From Collinsella aerofaciens (GTDB taxonomy: Bacteria > Actinomycetota > Coriobacteriia > Coriobacteriales > Coriobacteriaceae), in assembly GCF_963360655.1 (NCBI RefSeq), contig NZ_OY725717.1, positions 62,001 to 126,000 on the forward strand: a stretch of 64,000 nt of DNA, read 5' to 3'. Under the pieces are notes generated by a model. The model did no database searches. It saw only the letters and a list, made by a program, of their open reading frames with translations, and was not told the origin of the DNA. The first letter of the stretch is position 1; each line of letters starts with the position of its first letter. This document shows, in pieces, positions 19,062-28,137 of the stretch. The position numbers and the translations under genes were made by a program.

Positions 19062-21710
19062 ATGGTGAAAAAGTCACCGGAAAACACTACTCCCGCCATC
19101 GTGGACAACGTGGAGGCGCTTGAGGCCAAACTCAAATCTATGCGTGAGGCCCAGGCTAAATTCGCTGAGTACACTCAGGAGCAGGTAGACAAGATCTTCT
19201 ACGAGGCTGCTATGGCCGCCAACAAGGCTCGTATTCCTTTGGCCAAGCTCGCCATCGAGGAGACAGGCCGTGGCGTTCTCGAGGACAAGGTCATCAAGAA
19301 CCACTACGCCGCTGAGTACATCTACAACGCTTACAAGAACACCAAGACCTGCGGTGTCATCGAGCGCGACGACGCTTACGGCATCACCAAGGTCGCCGAG
19401 CCGATCGGTATCGTTGGCGCTGTCATCCCGACCACCAACCCGACCTCCACGGCCATCTTCAAGACGCTCATCTGCCTGAAGACCCGTAACGCCATCATCA
19501 TCTCCCCGCACCCGGCAGCCGCCAAGTGCACCATCGCCGCCGCCAAGCTCGTTCTCGACGCAGCTGTCAAGGCCGGTGCTCCTGAGGGCATCATCGGCTG
19601 GGTCGACAAGCCGTCCATCGAGCTGACCAACATGGTCATGCGCGACGTCGACATCATTCTCGCAACCGGTGGCCCGGGCATGGTCAAGGCTGCTTACTCC
19701 TCCGGTAAGCCCGCACTCGGCGTCGGCGCCGGCAACACCCCGGTCATCATCGACGATACCGCGGACATCAAGCTCGCCGTCAACTCCATCATCCACTCCA
19801 AGACGTTCGACAACGGCATGATCTGCGCTTCCGAGCAGTCCGTCACCGTCCTCGACTCCATCTACAAGGATGTCAAGGCTGAGTTCCAGCGTCGCGGCTG
19901 CTACTTCGTCAAGCAGGGTGCCGAGATGGACGCCCTGCGTGCCGCCATGTTCAAGAACGGCGCACTCGATCACCGCATCCCCGGCATGGCTGCCGCCAAG
20001 ATCGCCGAGCTCGCCGGCATCGAGGTTCCCGCCAAGACCAAGATCCTGATCGCCGAGGTCACCTCCACCGATCCCGAGAAGGAAGAGTTCTCCCACGAGA
20101 AGCTCTCCCCGGTCCTCGCTATGTATCACGCCAAGGACTTCCAGGAGGCCGTTGACAAGGCAGAGCACCTCGTCCTCGCAGGTGGCCCGGGCCACACCGC
20201 CTCTCTCTACGTGCACCCGGCACAGAGCGAGAAGATCGCTAAGTTCCAGCACGTCATGAAGGCCTGCCGCATCGTCATCAACACCCCGTCCTCGCACGGC
20301 GGCATCGGTGACCTCTACAACTTCGGCATGAAGCCGTCTCTAACCCTGGGCTGCGGCTCCTGGGGTGGCAACTCCGTCTCCGAGAACGTTGGGGTGAAGC
20401 ACTTGATCAACGTCAAGACCGTGGCAGAGCGCCGCGAGAACATGCTGTGGTTCCGCGCACCCGAGAAGGTCTACTTCAAGAAGGGCTGCACGCCCGTCGC
20501 ACTCGACGAGCTCGGCACCGTAATGGGCAAGAAGCGCGCCTTCATCGTTACCGACCAGTTCCTCTTCAAGAATGGCAACACGCGTGCCATCGAGGCCAAG
20601 CTCGATGAGATGGGCATCGCTCACGACTGCTTCTACGACGTTGAGCCCGATCCCTCCCTGCAGTGCGCACGTCGCGGCGCCAAGCAGATGACGCTCTTCG
20701 AGCCGGATGTCATCATCGCCGTCGGCGGCGGTTCCGCAATGGACGCCGGCAAGATCATGTGGATGATGTACGAGCACCCCGAGGCGAACTTCGAGGACAT
20801 GGCCATGGACTTCATGGACATCCGCAAGCGTATCTTCACCTTCCCCGAGATGGGCAAGAAGGCTTACTTCGTCGCCGTCCCGACCTCTTCGGGCACTGGC
20901 TCCGAGTGCACGCCGTTCGCCATCATCACCGACAAGGAGACCGGCATCAAGTGGCCGCTCGCCGACTACGCGCTGCTCCCCAACATGGCTATCGTCGACG
21001 CCGACAACTGCATGACCGCCCCGAAGGGCCTCACCGCAGCTTCCGGTATTGACGTCATGACCCACGCCATCGAGTCCTACGTCTCCATCATGGCTTCCGA
21101 TTACACCAAGGGCCTCTCCGAGCGCGCCGCAAAGCTCGTCTTCGAGAACCTCCCGAGCTCCTTCACCAACGGTGCCAAGGATCCGCACGCTCGCGAGGAG
21201 ATGCACAACGCATCCTGCATGGCCGGTATGGCATTCGGTAACGCCTTCCTGGGCCTCAACCACTCCATGGCCCACAAGCTCGGCGCTTTCCACCATCTGC
21301 CCCACGGCCTCGCAAACGCAGTCATCCTGACCCGCGTCATGCGTTACAACGCCGCCGAGGCTCCTGTCAAGATGGGAACCTTCTCTCAGTATCCTTACCC
21401 CAACGCGCTGCACAACTACGCCGAGATGGCTCGTTACTGCGGCATCGACGGCAAGGACGACCGTGAGGTCTTCGAGAACTTCATCACCAAGCTCACCGAG
21501 CTCTGCGACTTCATCGGTGTCAAGCACACCATCGCTGAGTACGGCGTTGACGAGAAGTACTTCCTCGACACCCTCGACGAGATGACCGAGCAGGCATTCA
21601 ACGACCAGTGCACCGGCGCTAACCCGCGCTACCCGCTCATGAGCGAGATCAAGGAGCTCTACCTGGACGCCTACTACGGCCGAGAGCCTCAGGATTACGC
21701 CGTCTGCTAG
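19062..21710 (+). CDS. adhE: Bifunctional acetaldehyde-CoA / alcohol dehydrogenase AdhE
   Basis: Reduces acetyl-CoA to acetaldehyde and then ethanol, regenerating two NAD during fermentation; forms spirosomes in the cytoplasm. The N-terminal aldehyde dehydrogenase half has the catalytic cysteine in NGMICASEQS and nucleotide motifs such as GVGAGNTPV. The C-terminal half is an iron-dependent alcohol dehydrogenase with GGGSAMDAGK and the metal-binding NHSMAHKLGAFHHLPHG. Length is 882 residues, the usual full fusion. The start follows AAGGAGACACAA. The codon choice (C-ending, strongly biased) suggests high expression. Confidence 0.97.
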   Translation: MVKKSPENTTPAIVDNVEALEAKLKSMREAQAKFAEYTQEQVDKIFYEAAMAANKARIPLAKLAIEETGRGVLEDKVIKNHYAAEYIYNAYKNTKTCGVIERDDAYGITKVAEPIGIVGAVIPTTNPTSTAIFKTLICLKTRNAIIISPHPAAAKCTIAAAKLVLDAAVKAGAPEGIIGWVDKPSIELTNMVMRDVDIILATGGPGMVKAAYSSGKPALGVGAGNTPVIIDDTADIKLAVNSIIHSKTFDNGMICASEQSVTVLDSIYKDVKAEFQRRGCYFVKQGAEMDALRAAMFKNGALDHRIPGMAAAKIAELAGIEVPAKTKILIAEVTSTDPEKEEFSHEKLSPVLAMYHAKDFQEAVDKAEHLVLAGGPGHTASLYVHPAQSEKIAKFQHVMKACRIVINTPSSHGGIGDLYNFGMKPSLTLGCGSWGGNSVSENVGVKHLINVKTVAERRENMLWFRAPEKVYFKKGCTPVALDELGTVMGKKRAFIVTDQFLFKNGNTRAIEAKLDEMGIAHDCFYDVEPDPSLQCARRGAKQMTLFEPDVIIAVGGGSAMDAGKIMWMMYEHPEANFEDMAMDFMDIRKRIFTFPEMGKKAYFVAVPTSSGTGSECTPFAIITDKETGIKWPLADYALLPNMAIVDADNCMTAPKGLTAASGIDVMTHAIESYVSIMASDYTKGLSERAAKLVFENLPSSFTNGAKDPHAREEMHNASCMAGMAFGNAFLGLNHSMAHKLGAFHHLPHGLANAVILTRVMRYNAAEAPVKMGTFSQYPYPNALHNYAEMARYCGIDGKDDREVFENFITKLTELCDFIGVKHTIAEYGVDEKYFLDTLDEMTEQAFNDQCTGANPRYPLMSEIKELYLDAYYGREPQDYAVC

Positions 21711-21727
21711 TTCTAGCACGGTTTTTA

Positions 21728-21766
21728 ACGGCGGGGGTGCACGGGTGTTTCACACACCCCCGCCGT
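21728..21766 (+). terminator. Strong stem-loop between adhE and the kinase gene
   Basis: A perfect 12-bp GC-rich stem ACGGCGGGGGTG / CACCCCCGCCGT with a 15-nt loop. There is no T-run on the plus strand, so it may act as a partial terminator or an mRNA-stabilising end for adhE. Confidence 0.5.
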
Positions 21767-21798
21767 CGCTTCTATCGCATCGTTGAAAGGATGCAACC

Positions 21799-22563
21799 AT
21801 GCTGCTACCCGATTCCAAGACCGAGCTCGTCCGCCGTGGCAACAAGGTCGTTTACGACCTGGGCGACAAGATCGTCAAGGTCTTTAACGAGACCAAGCCC
21901 GTCTCCGACGTGTTCAACGAGGCTTTGAATCTTGCCCGCATCAATGAGTGCGGCATCCGCAGCCCCAAGGCTCTCGAGGTTTCCCAGCTCGAGAACGCCA
22001 ACGGCTGGGCGCTCGTGACCGAGAAGGTTCCGGGCACTACCCTTGCCGAGAAGATGACTGCCGAGCCCCAGCGCTTCGGTGAGTACCTCGAGATGTTCGT
22101 CGACCTCCAGATCGAGATCCACGGCTACACCTCCCCGCTGCTCAACCGTCAGCGCGACAAGTTCGCCCGCATGATCGACAGCCTTGATCAGCTCAATGCC
22201 ACCACGCGCTACAACCTTCAGGAGCGTCTGGACGGTATGACCAAGGAGTTCAAGGTTTGCCACGGCGACTTCAACCCCTCCAACGTCATCGTCGGCGACG
22301 ACGGTCAGCTGTACGTCTGCGACTGGGCACACGCCACCCAGGGCTCCCCTGCTGCCGACGTTGCCACCACCTACCTGCTCTTTGCCCTCAACAGCAAGGA
22401 TCAGGCCGAGGCCTACCTGGAGCTCTACTGCGACCGCGCCGACATGCCCATGCAGGTCGTGCGTCAGTGGACGAGCATCGTTGCCGCTTCCGAGCTCGCT
22501 CGTAAGCGCAACGTGAACGATGAGTTCCTTAAGAACTGGATCGACGTCGTCGATTATCAGTAA
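21799..22563 (+). CDS. APH/choline kinase-like phosphotransferase
   Basis: Small-molecule kinase of the aminoglycoside phosphotransferase fold; substrate unknown. The catalytic loop is CHGDFNPSNVIV (about residues 154-165, Brenner motif HxDxxxxN) and the metal-binding Asp is in VCDWAHAT. The N-terminal lobe has LVTEKVPGTTLAEKM. Length is 254 residues. The start follows AAAGGATGCAACC. It lies downstream of adhE across a stem-loop, so it may be partly co-expressed. Sequence gives no reason to call it an antibiotic-resistance enzyme. Confidence 0.8.
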   Translation: MLLPDSKTELVRRGNKVVYDLGDKIVKVFNETKPVSDVFNEALNLARINECGIRSPKALEVSQLENANGWALVTEKVPGTTLAEKMTAEPQRFGEYLEMFVDLQIEIHGYTSPLLNRQRDKFARMIDSLDQLNATTRYNLQERLDGMTKEFKVCHGDFNPSNVIVGDDGQLYVCDWAHATQGSPAADVATTYLLFALNSKDQAEAYLELYCDRADMPMQVVRQWTSIVAASELARKRNVNDEFLKNWIDVVDYQ

Positions 22564-22600
22564 TATCTGAGCGATTCATTTCGCATCGGAGGCACAAAGG

Positions 22601-22635
22601 AAAACCCCGCAGCTCGCATGGGCTGTGGGGTTTTT
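22601..22635 (+). terminator. Intrinsic terminator after the kinase gene
   Basis: AAAACCCCGCAGC pairs with GGCTGTGGGGTTTT around a short loop, followed by T-rich sequence. Confidence 0.82.
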
Positions 22636-22665
22636 CCTTTTAGCGATTGAGCGCGCCGACAAGAT

Positions 22666-22714
22666 AAAAGGACGGCCCCGCATCTCCCCTATCTGGAGAA
22701 ATGCGGGGCCGTCC
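22666..22714 (-). terminator. Intrinsic terminator after proS
   Basis: A perfect 14-bp stem (22670-22683 with 22701-22714) is followed on the minus strand by TTTTATC. It converges with the plus-strand terminator next to it. Confidence 0.85.
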
Positions 22715-22744
22715 CGTATATCGAACTACAAGCGAAATCGCCGA

Positions 22745-24466
22745 TTAACGGCGGGCAGCCTTCACAAGCTCGGCGACCTTGGCGACGACCTCGTCGATCG
22801 CCACGTCCTCGCGCTCGCCCGTGGCACGGTCCTTGAGCTCAACGGTGCCATTCTTAAGGCCGCGCTTGCCCAGAACCACCTGATACGGGAAGCCCATGAG
22901 GTCGTTATCGGCAAACTTAAAGCCCGGACGCTCATCGCGATCGTCGACGACGACCTCGATACCCTCGGCACACAGGCCATCAACAATCTGCTCGCAGACG
23001 GTAGCGCACTCTTCCTTCTTGGGATCAAGCGGAATCACCGCGACCTCGTACGGGGCAACGGAGACCGGCCAGACGATACCGTGCTCGTCGTTGTGCTGCT
23101 CCACGACGGCAGCAAGCGAGCGGGACACGCCCACGCCGTAGCAACCCATGATGAGCGGCTTCTCCTTGCCGTCCTCATCCATAAAGGTGGCACCCATGGC
23201 CTCGGAGTACTTGGTGCCCAGCTGGAAGACCTGAGAGACCTCGATGCCGCGGGCAGCGGAGAGCGGCTTGCCGCAGTGCGGGCAGGGGTCGCCGGCGACA
23301 ACGGTGACCAGATCGGCCCACTCATCGACGGTAAAGTCGCGCTCGGGGCAGGCACCGGTAAAGTGATAATCGACCTCGTTGGCACCGCAGGCCCACTGTT
23401 TGGACTCGCGCAGGCTCTCGTCGCAGACCAGACGAATGCCATCGGGCAGGTTAACCGGTCCGATAAAGCCCTTGTGCAGGCCGTTCGCCTGAAGCTCCTC
23501 GTCGGTCATCATGCGATAGCCCTTGCCAAAGACGTGCTCGGCCTTGCAATCGTTGAGCTCGTGATCGCCCGGAACAATGGCCACGACCGGCTTGCCCTCG
23601 GCGTCGATGAGTGCCAGCGACTTGCGCGTGCCGTTCTCGGGGAAACCGAAGAACTTGGCGACGGCCTCGATGGTGCCCATGCCCGGAGTCTCGACCTTGG
23701 TGAGTGTACCGTCGCCAGGACCCTCGGTCACAACAACCTTGGTGCTTGCGGCCTCGTCATCGGCAGCGAAGCCGCAATCGTCGCAGTAGACGAGCGAAGC
23801 CTCGCCAGCCTCGGCCAAAGCCATGTACTCGACGGAAGTATCGCCACCGATCTCACCGGAGTCGGCAACAACGGGCAGGGCCTTGATATAGCAGCGCTCG
23901 CAGATGTTAGCGTAGGCCTGCTTCATCTTGTCATACTCCTCCTGCAGGCTCTCCTGCGTGGCGGAGAAGCTGTAGGCGTCCTTCATGATGAACTCGCGAC
24001 CGCGCATCAGGCCAAAGCGGGGGCGGAACTCGTCGCGGAACTTATCCTGGATGTGGTAGAGGTTAACGGGTAGCTGCTTGTAGGAGCGCAGCTCATTGCG
24101 CACCAGGGCCGTGACGGTCTCCTCGTGCGTGGGGCCCAGGACGAACTCGCGACCGTGACGGTCGTCAAAGCGCACAAGCTCCTTGCCATAGGCGTCGATG
24201 CGGCCGGACTCACGCCACAACTCGGCATCGACCATGATAGGCATCATAAGCTCCTGGGCGCCGGCGGCGTCCATCTCGTCGCGCACGATGTTCTCGATCT
24301 TACGAATCGAGCGCCAAGCGAGCGGCAGATAGGAATACAGACCGGCGGCCTCCTTGCGGATCATACCGGCACGAAGCAGCAGACGATGGCTTGCAAGCTC
24401 GGCGTCCGCCGGATCCTCTTTAAGCGTCGGCGCATAAAGCTTAGACATATACATTGCTCGGGTCAT
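22745..24466 (-). CDS. proS: Prolyl-tRNA synthetase
   Basis: Class II aminoacyl-tRNA synthetase charging tRNA-Pro. It is the bacterial form with an editing (INS) domain inserted between motifs 2 and 3 (about residues 230-410), giving 573 residues. Motif 1 lies in the region YLPLAWRSIRKIENIVRDEM, motif 2 in KFRDEFRPRFGLMRGREF, and the C-terminal anticodon-binding domain is PYEVAVIPLDP onward. The first ATG follows GAGGAG and abuts the ispG stop, so it ends the long pyrH-to-proS run. Confidence 0.95.
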   Translation of the reverse strand: MTRAMYMSKLYAPTLKEDPADAELASHRLLLRAGMIRKEAAGLYSYLPLAWRSIRKIENIVRDEMDAAGAQELMMPIMVDAELWRESGRIDAYGKELVRFDDRHGREFVLGPTHEETVTALVRNELRSYKQLPVNLYHIQDKFRDEFRPRFGLMRGREFIMKDAYSFSATQESLQEEYDKMKQAYANICERCYIKALPVVADSGEIGGDTSVEYMALAEAGEASLVYCDDCGFAADDEAASTKVVVTEGPGDGTLTKVETPGMGTIEAVAKFFGFPENGTRKSLALIDAEGKPVVAIVPGDHELNDCKAEHVFGKGYRMMTDEELQANGLHKGFIGPVNLPDGIRLVCDESLRESKQWACGANEVDYHFTGACPERDFTVDEWADLVTVVAGDPCPHCGKPLSAARGIEVSQVFQLGTKYSEAMGATFMDEDGKEKPLIMGCYGVGVSRSLAAVVEQHNDEHGIVWPVSVAPYEVAVIPLDPKKEECATVCEQIVDGLCAEGIEVVVDDRDERPGFKFADNDLMGFPYQVVLGKRGLKNGTVELKDRATGEREDVAIDEVVAKVAELVKAARR

Positions 24467-25549
24467 TTATTTCTCCTCAATAAGCTTGTCGACCTCGGCC
24501 ATAAGCGCGTCGACAATTTGGTCCTCAGCTACTTTACCAATGATCTGGCCATGCGAAAAGAGCAAGGCCTGACCACGTCCGCAAGCAACGCCCAGATCGG
24601 CATCAGATGCCTCGCCGGGGCCATTAACGGCACATCCCATCACAGCGATCGAAAGCGGCGCGGAGTAGTTCTTAAGCCGCTCGGTAACCTCCTCGGCAAT
24701 GGGAATAAGGTTAACCTGGCAGCGGGCGCATGTGGGGCACGAGACAATCTCGGGGCCACGGCGACGCAGGCCCAACGACTGCAGAATACCCCAGGCAACC
24801 GGCGGCTCCTCAACCGGATCGGCTGTGAGCGACACACGCATGGTGTCGCCAATGCCTTCGGAAAGCAAGATACCCAAGCCTACAGAGCTCTTGATGGTGC
24901 CCTGGAGCTTGGTCCCCGCCTCCGTCACGCCCAGGTGAAGCGGAACGTGGGGAATCTCACGCGACAGGGCTCGATAGGTATCAAGCGTCGTTTGCACGCT
25001 ATGGGCCTTGGCCGAAAGCACAATGTTCGTAAAGCCGCGGTCTTCAAAATGCTTGACGAAACGCTCGCTCGACATCACGAGCTTTTCGGGCTGCGTGAGG
25101 TCTTCGCGCTCGGCGATATCCTGCTCAAGCGAACCGGCATTGACGCCGATACGAATTGCGCAGCCCGCGGCACCCGCAGCATCGATCACCGCGTCAACCT
25201 TGGCCCAATCGCCGATATTGCCGGGGTTGATGCGCAGCTTGGCAGCACCGGCCTCGACGGCACCAATGGCGAGCTTATGGTTAAAGTGGATGTCGGCGAC
25301 AATCGGCACCGGAGACTCGGCACAGATGGTGCGGAAACCCTCAAGCGCGGCCTCGGTGGGCACGCTCACGCGCACGATATCGCAGCCAGCCTGCGCCAAC
25401 GCGCGCACTTGCGCAAGCGTTGCCTGGGCATCAGCGGTATCGGTGCAGGTCATGGATTGGACCACCACCGGCGCGCCGCCACCGATCTGCACGCCGCCCA
25501 CATGCACGGGGCGCGTCAGCTCGCGAGGCAAAGGATGGGATAAAGACAA
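24467..25549 (-). CDS. ispG: 4-hydroxy-3-methylbut-2-en-1-yl diphosphate synthase IspG
   Basis: MEP-pathway enzyme converting MEcPP to HMBPP with a [4Fe-4S] cluster. The TIM-barrel part starts VHVGGVQIGGGAPVVVQSMT. Cluster ligands lie in CPTCARC and MGCAVNGPGEA near the C-terminus. Length is about 360 residues. I take the TTG at 25549, 8 nt after GGGGAG; a GTG at 25558 overlaps that site and is the alternative. It follows rseP by 13 nt and precedes proS with no gap; dxr of the same pathway is two genes upstream. Confidence 0.91.
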   Translation of the reverse strand: MSLSHPLPRELTRPVHVGGVQIGGGAPVVVQSMTCTDTADAQATLAQVRALAQAGCDIVRVSVPTEAALEGFRTICAESPVPIVADIHFNHKLAIGAVEAGAAKLRINPGNIGDWAKVDAVIDAAGAAGCAIRIGVNAGSLEQDIAEREDLTQPEKLVMSSERFVKHFEDRGFTNIVLSAKAHSVQTTLDTYRALSREIPHVPLHLGVTEAGTKLQGTIKSSVGLGILLSEGIGDTMRVSLTADPVEEPPVAWGILQSLGLRRRGPEIVSCPTCARCQVNLIPIAEEVTERLKNYSAPLSIAVMGCAVNGPGEASDADLGVACGRGQALLFSHGQIIGKVAEDQIVDALMAEVDKLIEEK

Positions 25550-25562
25550 TCCAAACACTCCC

Positions 25563-26924
25563 CTACAAAATAAATCGAAGGACGTCGGAACGAAGCATAT
25601 AGACAAACAACAGCGCAAAGAGCGCGATGCCCACATAGCTCACAATCGTCTGGACCTTGAGCGGAAGCTCGCGGCCCGCAATCTTTTGAATGATCTCGAT
25701 GACCAGCTTGCCGCCATCGAGCGGTGGGATGGGCAGCAGGTTCATAAAGCCAAGCGAGAACGAAATGAGGGCGGCAAACGAGAGGAACGTGGCAGGACCG
25801 GCAGCAGCAGCCTGTGAGGACATAACGCTAATACCCACGATCGAAGAGGACTGGTCGAGAATCTCCATCGTGTGCTGCGGCTGGAGCAGGCGCATCACGC
25901 CCTCCGCTGTCTGCACGACATAGGAGAACGACAGGCGAGCCGACGTGATGGGGTCCAAACGGACCACCTGCGTAGAGGCGTACACACCTAGGCGCTCGTC
26001 CTCTTTGAGTGCAACCGTGGTCGAATGCTGCTTGCCATCACGCTCGTACTCGATGGCGATATCGTCCTTACCGGCAGCCTTGCCGATGGCGTCGTAAACG
26101 TCTATCCAGGTAGAGCACGATACTCCGTCGACCGAAAGGATCGCGTCACCGCCCTCGATTCCCGCCGCGGCGGCAATCGAGCCTTCGTCAACCTGACCGA
26201 TCACATTGGTATCCAACGGCACCGCGACACCTGCGATGGAATAGATGCTCATAAGGAGCAAAAAGCCCGTCAGGATATTGACGACAATGCCCGCGAGCAA
26301 CATAAAGGCTCGCTTGAGAAAGCCTTGGCCCAAATAGGTGTGCGAGCGCTCGCGTGCGAGGAATTCAGCCTCGCCGCACGGCAGCTCCCACACATCGCCC
26401 TCGGCAGTCGCATGCTCTCGATCGAACCGGCGGCCGTCAAAGGTGGTGTAACCCGCCGCGTCTCGCGGCAGCGTCTGATACTTGGTGGGATAGTAGCTCG
26501 GCGAGGGTTTCTCCCCTTCCTCATACCAGGGAGCGATGGAGCCCCAGCCCAGCAACAGAGCACAAGCCTCGAGCACATCCTCCTCGGAAAGCTCGAGCTC
26601 GACAGCAAGGTCGGCCACGGTCACGCGACCATGACGGTAGATAGCCGCGAGCACGCGATCGGCGCAGGAGACATCGGTCGGATCCATACCGCAGATGGCA
26701 GCGTAGCCACCCAGCAGCAGCGGGGTCACGCCAAACTTGGTTCCAATGCGACGCGACGTGTAATGGATGTCAAAGCGGCACGGCAGGCCCAAAAAGAACT
26801 CGGTCACACGGACGCCGCAGGCACGCGCCGCCAAAAAGTGGCCGCCCTCGTGCAAAAACACGAGGACGGAAAGCATCAGCAGGCCCCAAAAGACCGATGA
26901 GAGAACGCTCAGAACAGTATCCAT
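25563..26924 (-). CDS. rseP: Site-2 membrane metalloprotease (RseP/RasP) with winged-helix-like insert
   Basis: Intramembrane zinc protease acting in regulated cleavage of anti-sigma factors or signal-peptide remnants. HEGGH is at residues 25-29 in TM1; the third ligand motif NLLPIPPLDGG is near the C-terminus; one PDZ domain lies about residues 245-320. Between the HExxH region and TM2 there is an insert of about 115 residues. Its first part (about 88-133: RVLAAIYRHGRVTVADLAVE and LSEEDVLEACALLLGWGSI) reads like a winged helix. Length is 453 residues. The start is the ATG of MDTVLS; a TTG five codons earlier sits against AAGGA. Confidence 0.9.
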   Translation of the reverse strand: MDTVLSVLSSVFWGLLMLSVLVFLHEGGHFLAARACGVRVTEFFLGLPCRFDIHYTSRRIGTKFGVTPLLLGGYAAICGMDPTDVSCADRVLAAIYRHGRVTVADLAVELELSEEDVLEACALLLGWGSIAPWYEEGEKPSPSYYPTKYQTLPRDAAGYTTFDGRRFDREHATAEGDVWELPCGEAEFLARERSHTYLGQGFLKRAFMLLAGIVVNILTGFLLLMSIYSIAGVAVPLDTNVIGQVDEGSIAAAAGIEGGDAILSVDGVSCSTWIDVYDAIGKAAGKDDIAIEYERDGKQHSTTVALKEDERLGVYASTQVVRLDPITSARLSFSYVVQTAEGVMRLLQPQHTMEILDQSSSIVGISVMSSQAAAAGPATFLSFAALISFSLGFMNLLPIPPLDGGKLVIEIIQKIAGRELPLKVQTIVSYVGIALFALLFVYMLRSDVLRFIL

Positions 26925-26949
26925 AAAACGAAAAAGCAATCCTTATGGG

Positions 26950-28137
26950 TTAGGAACGGGTTGCGGCGAGTACCTGCGCAGCCTTTTCACGCGCCCACGC
27001 ATCGATGTCGCGAAGCTGCTCAAACGAATCGACCGCCTGCATATCGTGGGCATCCATGCAGGATTCCACAATGCGATCGATATCGGTAAAGCTGCAGCCA
27101 TCGTGCAGGAAGGCATCGACGGCGACCTCGTTGGCGGCATTGAGCACGCACGGCATGGTGCCACCCGTCTTGCCGGCACGTTCGGCCAGTGCCAGACAGC
27201 GGAAGGTATCCATGTCGGCAGCATCAAACGTGAGCTGCCCCAGCTCGCGGAAATCGATACGTGGCGCCGGGGTATCCCAACGCTCGGGATACGAGAACGC
27301 GAACTGGATGGGAATACGCATGTCGGAAGCACCGAGATGCGCCATCACGGAGCCGTCGACAAACTCGACCATAGAGTGAATCTTAGACTGACGCTGCACG
27401 ACCACGTTAATGAAATCGAGGTCGCAGTTAAACAGATGCATGGCCTCAATGCGCTCCAGGCCCTTATTCATGAGGGTGGCGGAGTCGATGGTGATCTTGG
27501 CACCCATGGCCCACGTGGGATGCGCGAGGGCATCGGCACGCGTCACGCGATCTAGCTCGTCGCGCGTGCGGCCAAAGAACGGACCGCCCGAGCAGGTGAG
27601 CCAAATACAATGAGCCTCGCGCGGATTCTCCCCAAGATAGCACTGGTAGATGGCGGAGTGCTCAGAGTCGACTGGAATAAGCTGGCCCGGTTGTGCCAAC
27701 GGCATAAGCAAGTCGCCACCGACGACGAGGGACTCCTTGTTGGCAAGGGCAAGACGCTTATTCGAGGTCAAGGCCGCATGGCTCGCCTCGAGACCGGCGG
27801 CACCCACAATAGCGACAAGCACGCAGTCGACATCGTCGCGACGCGCGAGCTCGCAAACCGCCTGCGCGCCAACGCCGAGCTTCGTTCCCTCGGGCAACTC
27901 CTGCAGCACGGCGTCATCGCCATGAGCGACATCGGCCACGGCAACCGCCGGAACCGAGAACTCGCGGGCAGCGGCAACGAGCTCGGAGGTACTGGAGTTA
28001 ACGGATAGCGCCGTCACCTGCAGGCGATCGGCATGCTGACGGCACACATCGAGCGCCTGAGTGCCGATAGAGCCCGTACAGCCCAGGATGGCAACACGGA
28101 GACGTCCATCGGAGCCATACGTCGTCTGGAATGACAT
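26950..28137 (-). CDS. dxr: 1-deoxy-D-xylulose 5-phosphate reductoisomerase
   Basis: Second MEP-pathway enzyme (DXP to MEP, NADPH). The nucleotide-binding motif is ILGCTGSIGTQALDV near the N-terminus; the catalytic region includes VDSEHSAIYQCL-like residues and LTCSGGPFFGRT. Length is 395 residues. The ATG shares one base with the cdsA stop (TAATG). The cluster uppS-cdsA-dxr-rseP-ispG is a common bacterial order. Confidence 0.95.
   Translation of the reverse strand: MSFQTTYGSDGRLRVAILGCTGSIGTQALDVCRQHADRLQVTALSVNSSTSELVAAAREFSVPAVAVADVAHGDDAVLQELPEGTKLGVGAQAVCELARRDDVDCVLVAIVGAAGLEASHAALTSNKRLALANKESLVVGGDLLMPLAQPGQLIPVDSEHSAIYQCYLGENPREAHCIWLTCSGGPFFGRTRDELDRVTRADALAHPTWAMGAKITIDSATLMNKGLERIEAMHLFNCDLDFINVVVQRQSKIHSMVEFVDGSVMAHLGASDMRIPIQFAFSYPERWDTPAPRIDFRELGQLTFDAADMDTFRCLALAERAGKTGGTMPCVLNAANEVAVDAFLHDGCSFTDIDRIVESCMDAHDMQAVDSFEQLRDIDAWAREKAAQVLAATRS

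Noticed and set aside
19074-21719. Long minus-strand frames opposite adhE
   Set aside because: Rich in Leu/Val/Asp/Gly as expected for antisense of highly biased codons; adhE is certain.
21799-22563. Reading the APH-like kinase as an aminoglycoside-resistance gene
   Set aside because: The fold covers many small-molecule kinases; the housekeeping context beside adhE and host-like codon use give no sign of a resistance cassette.
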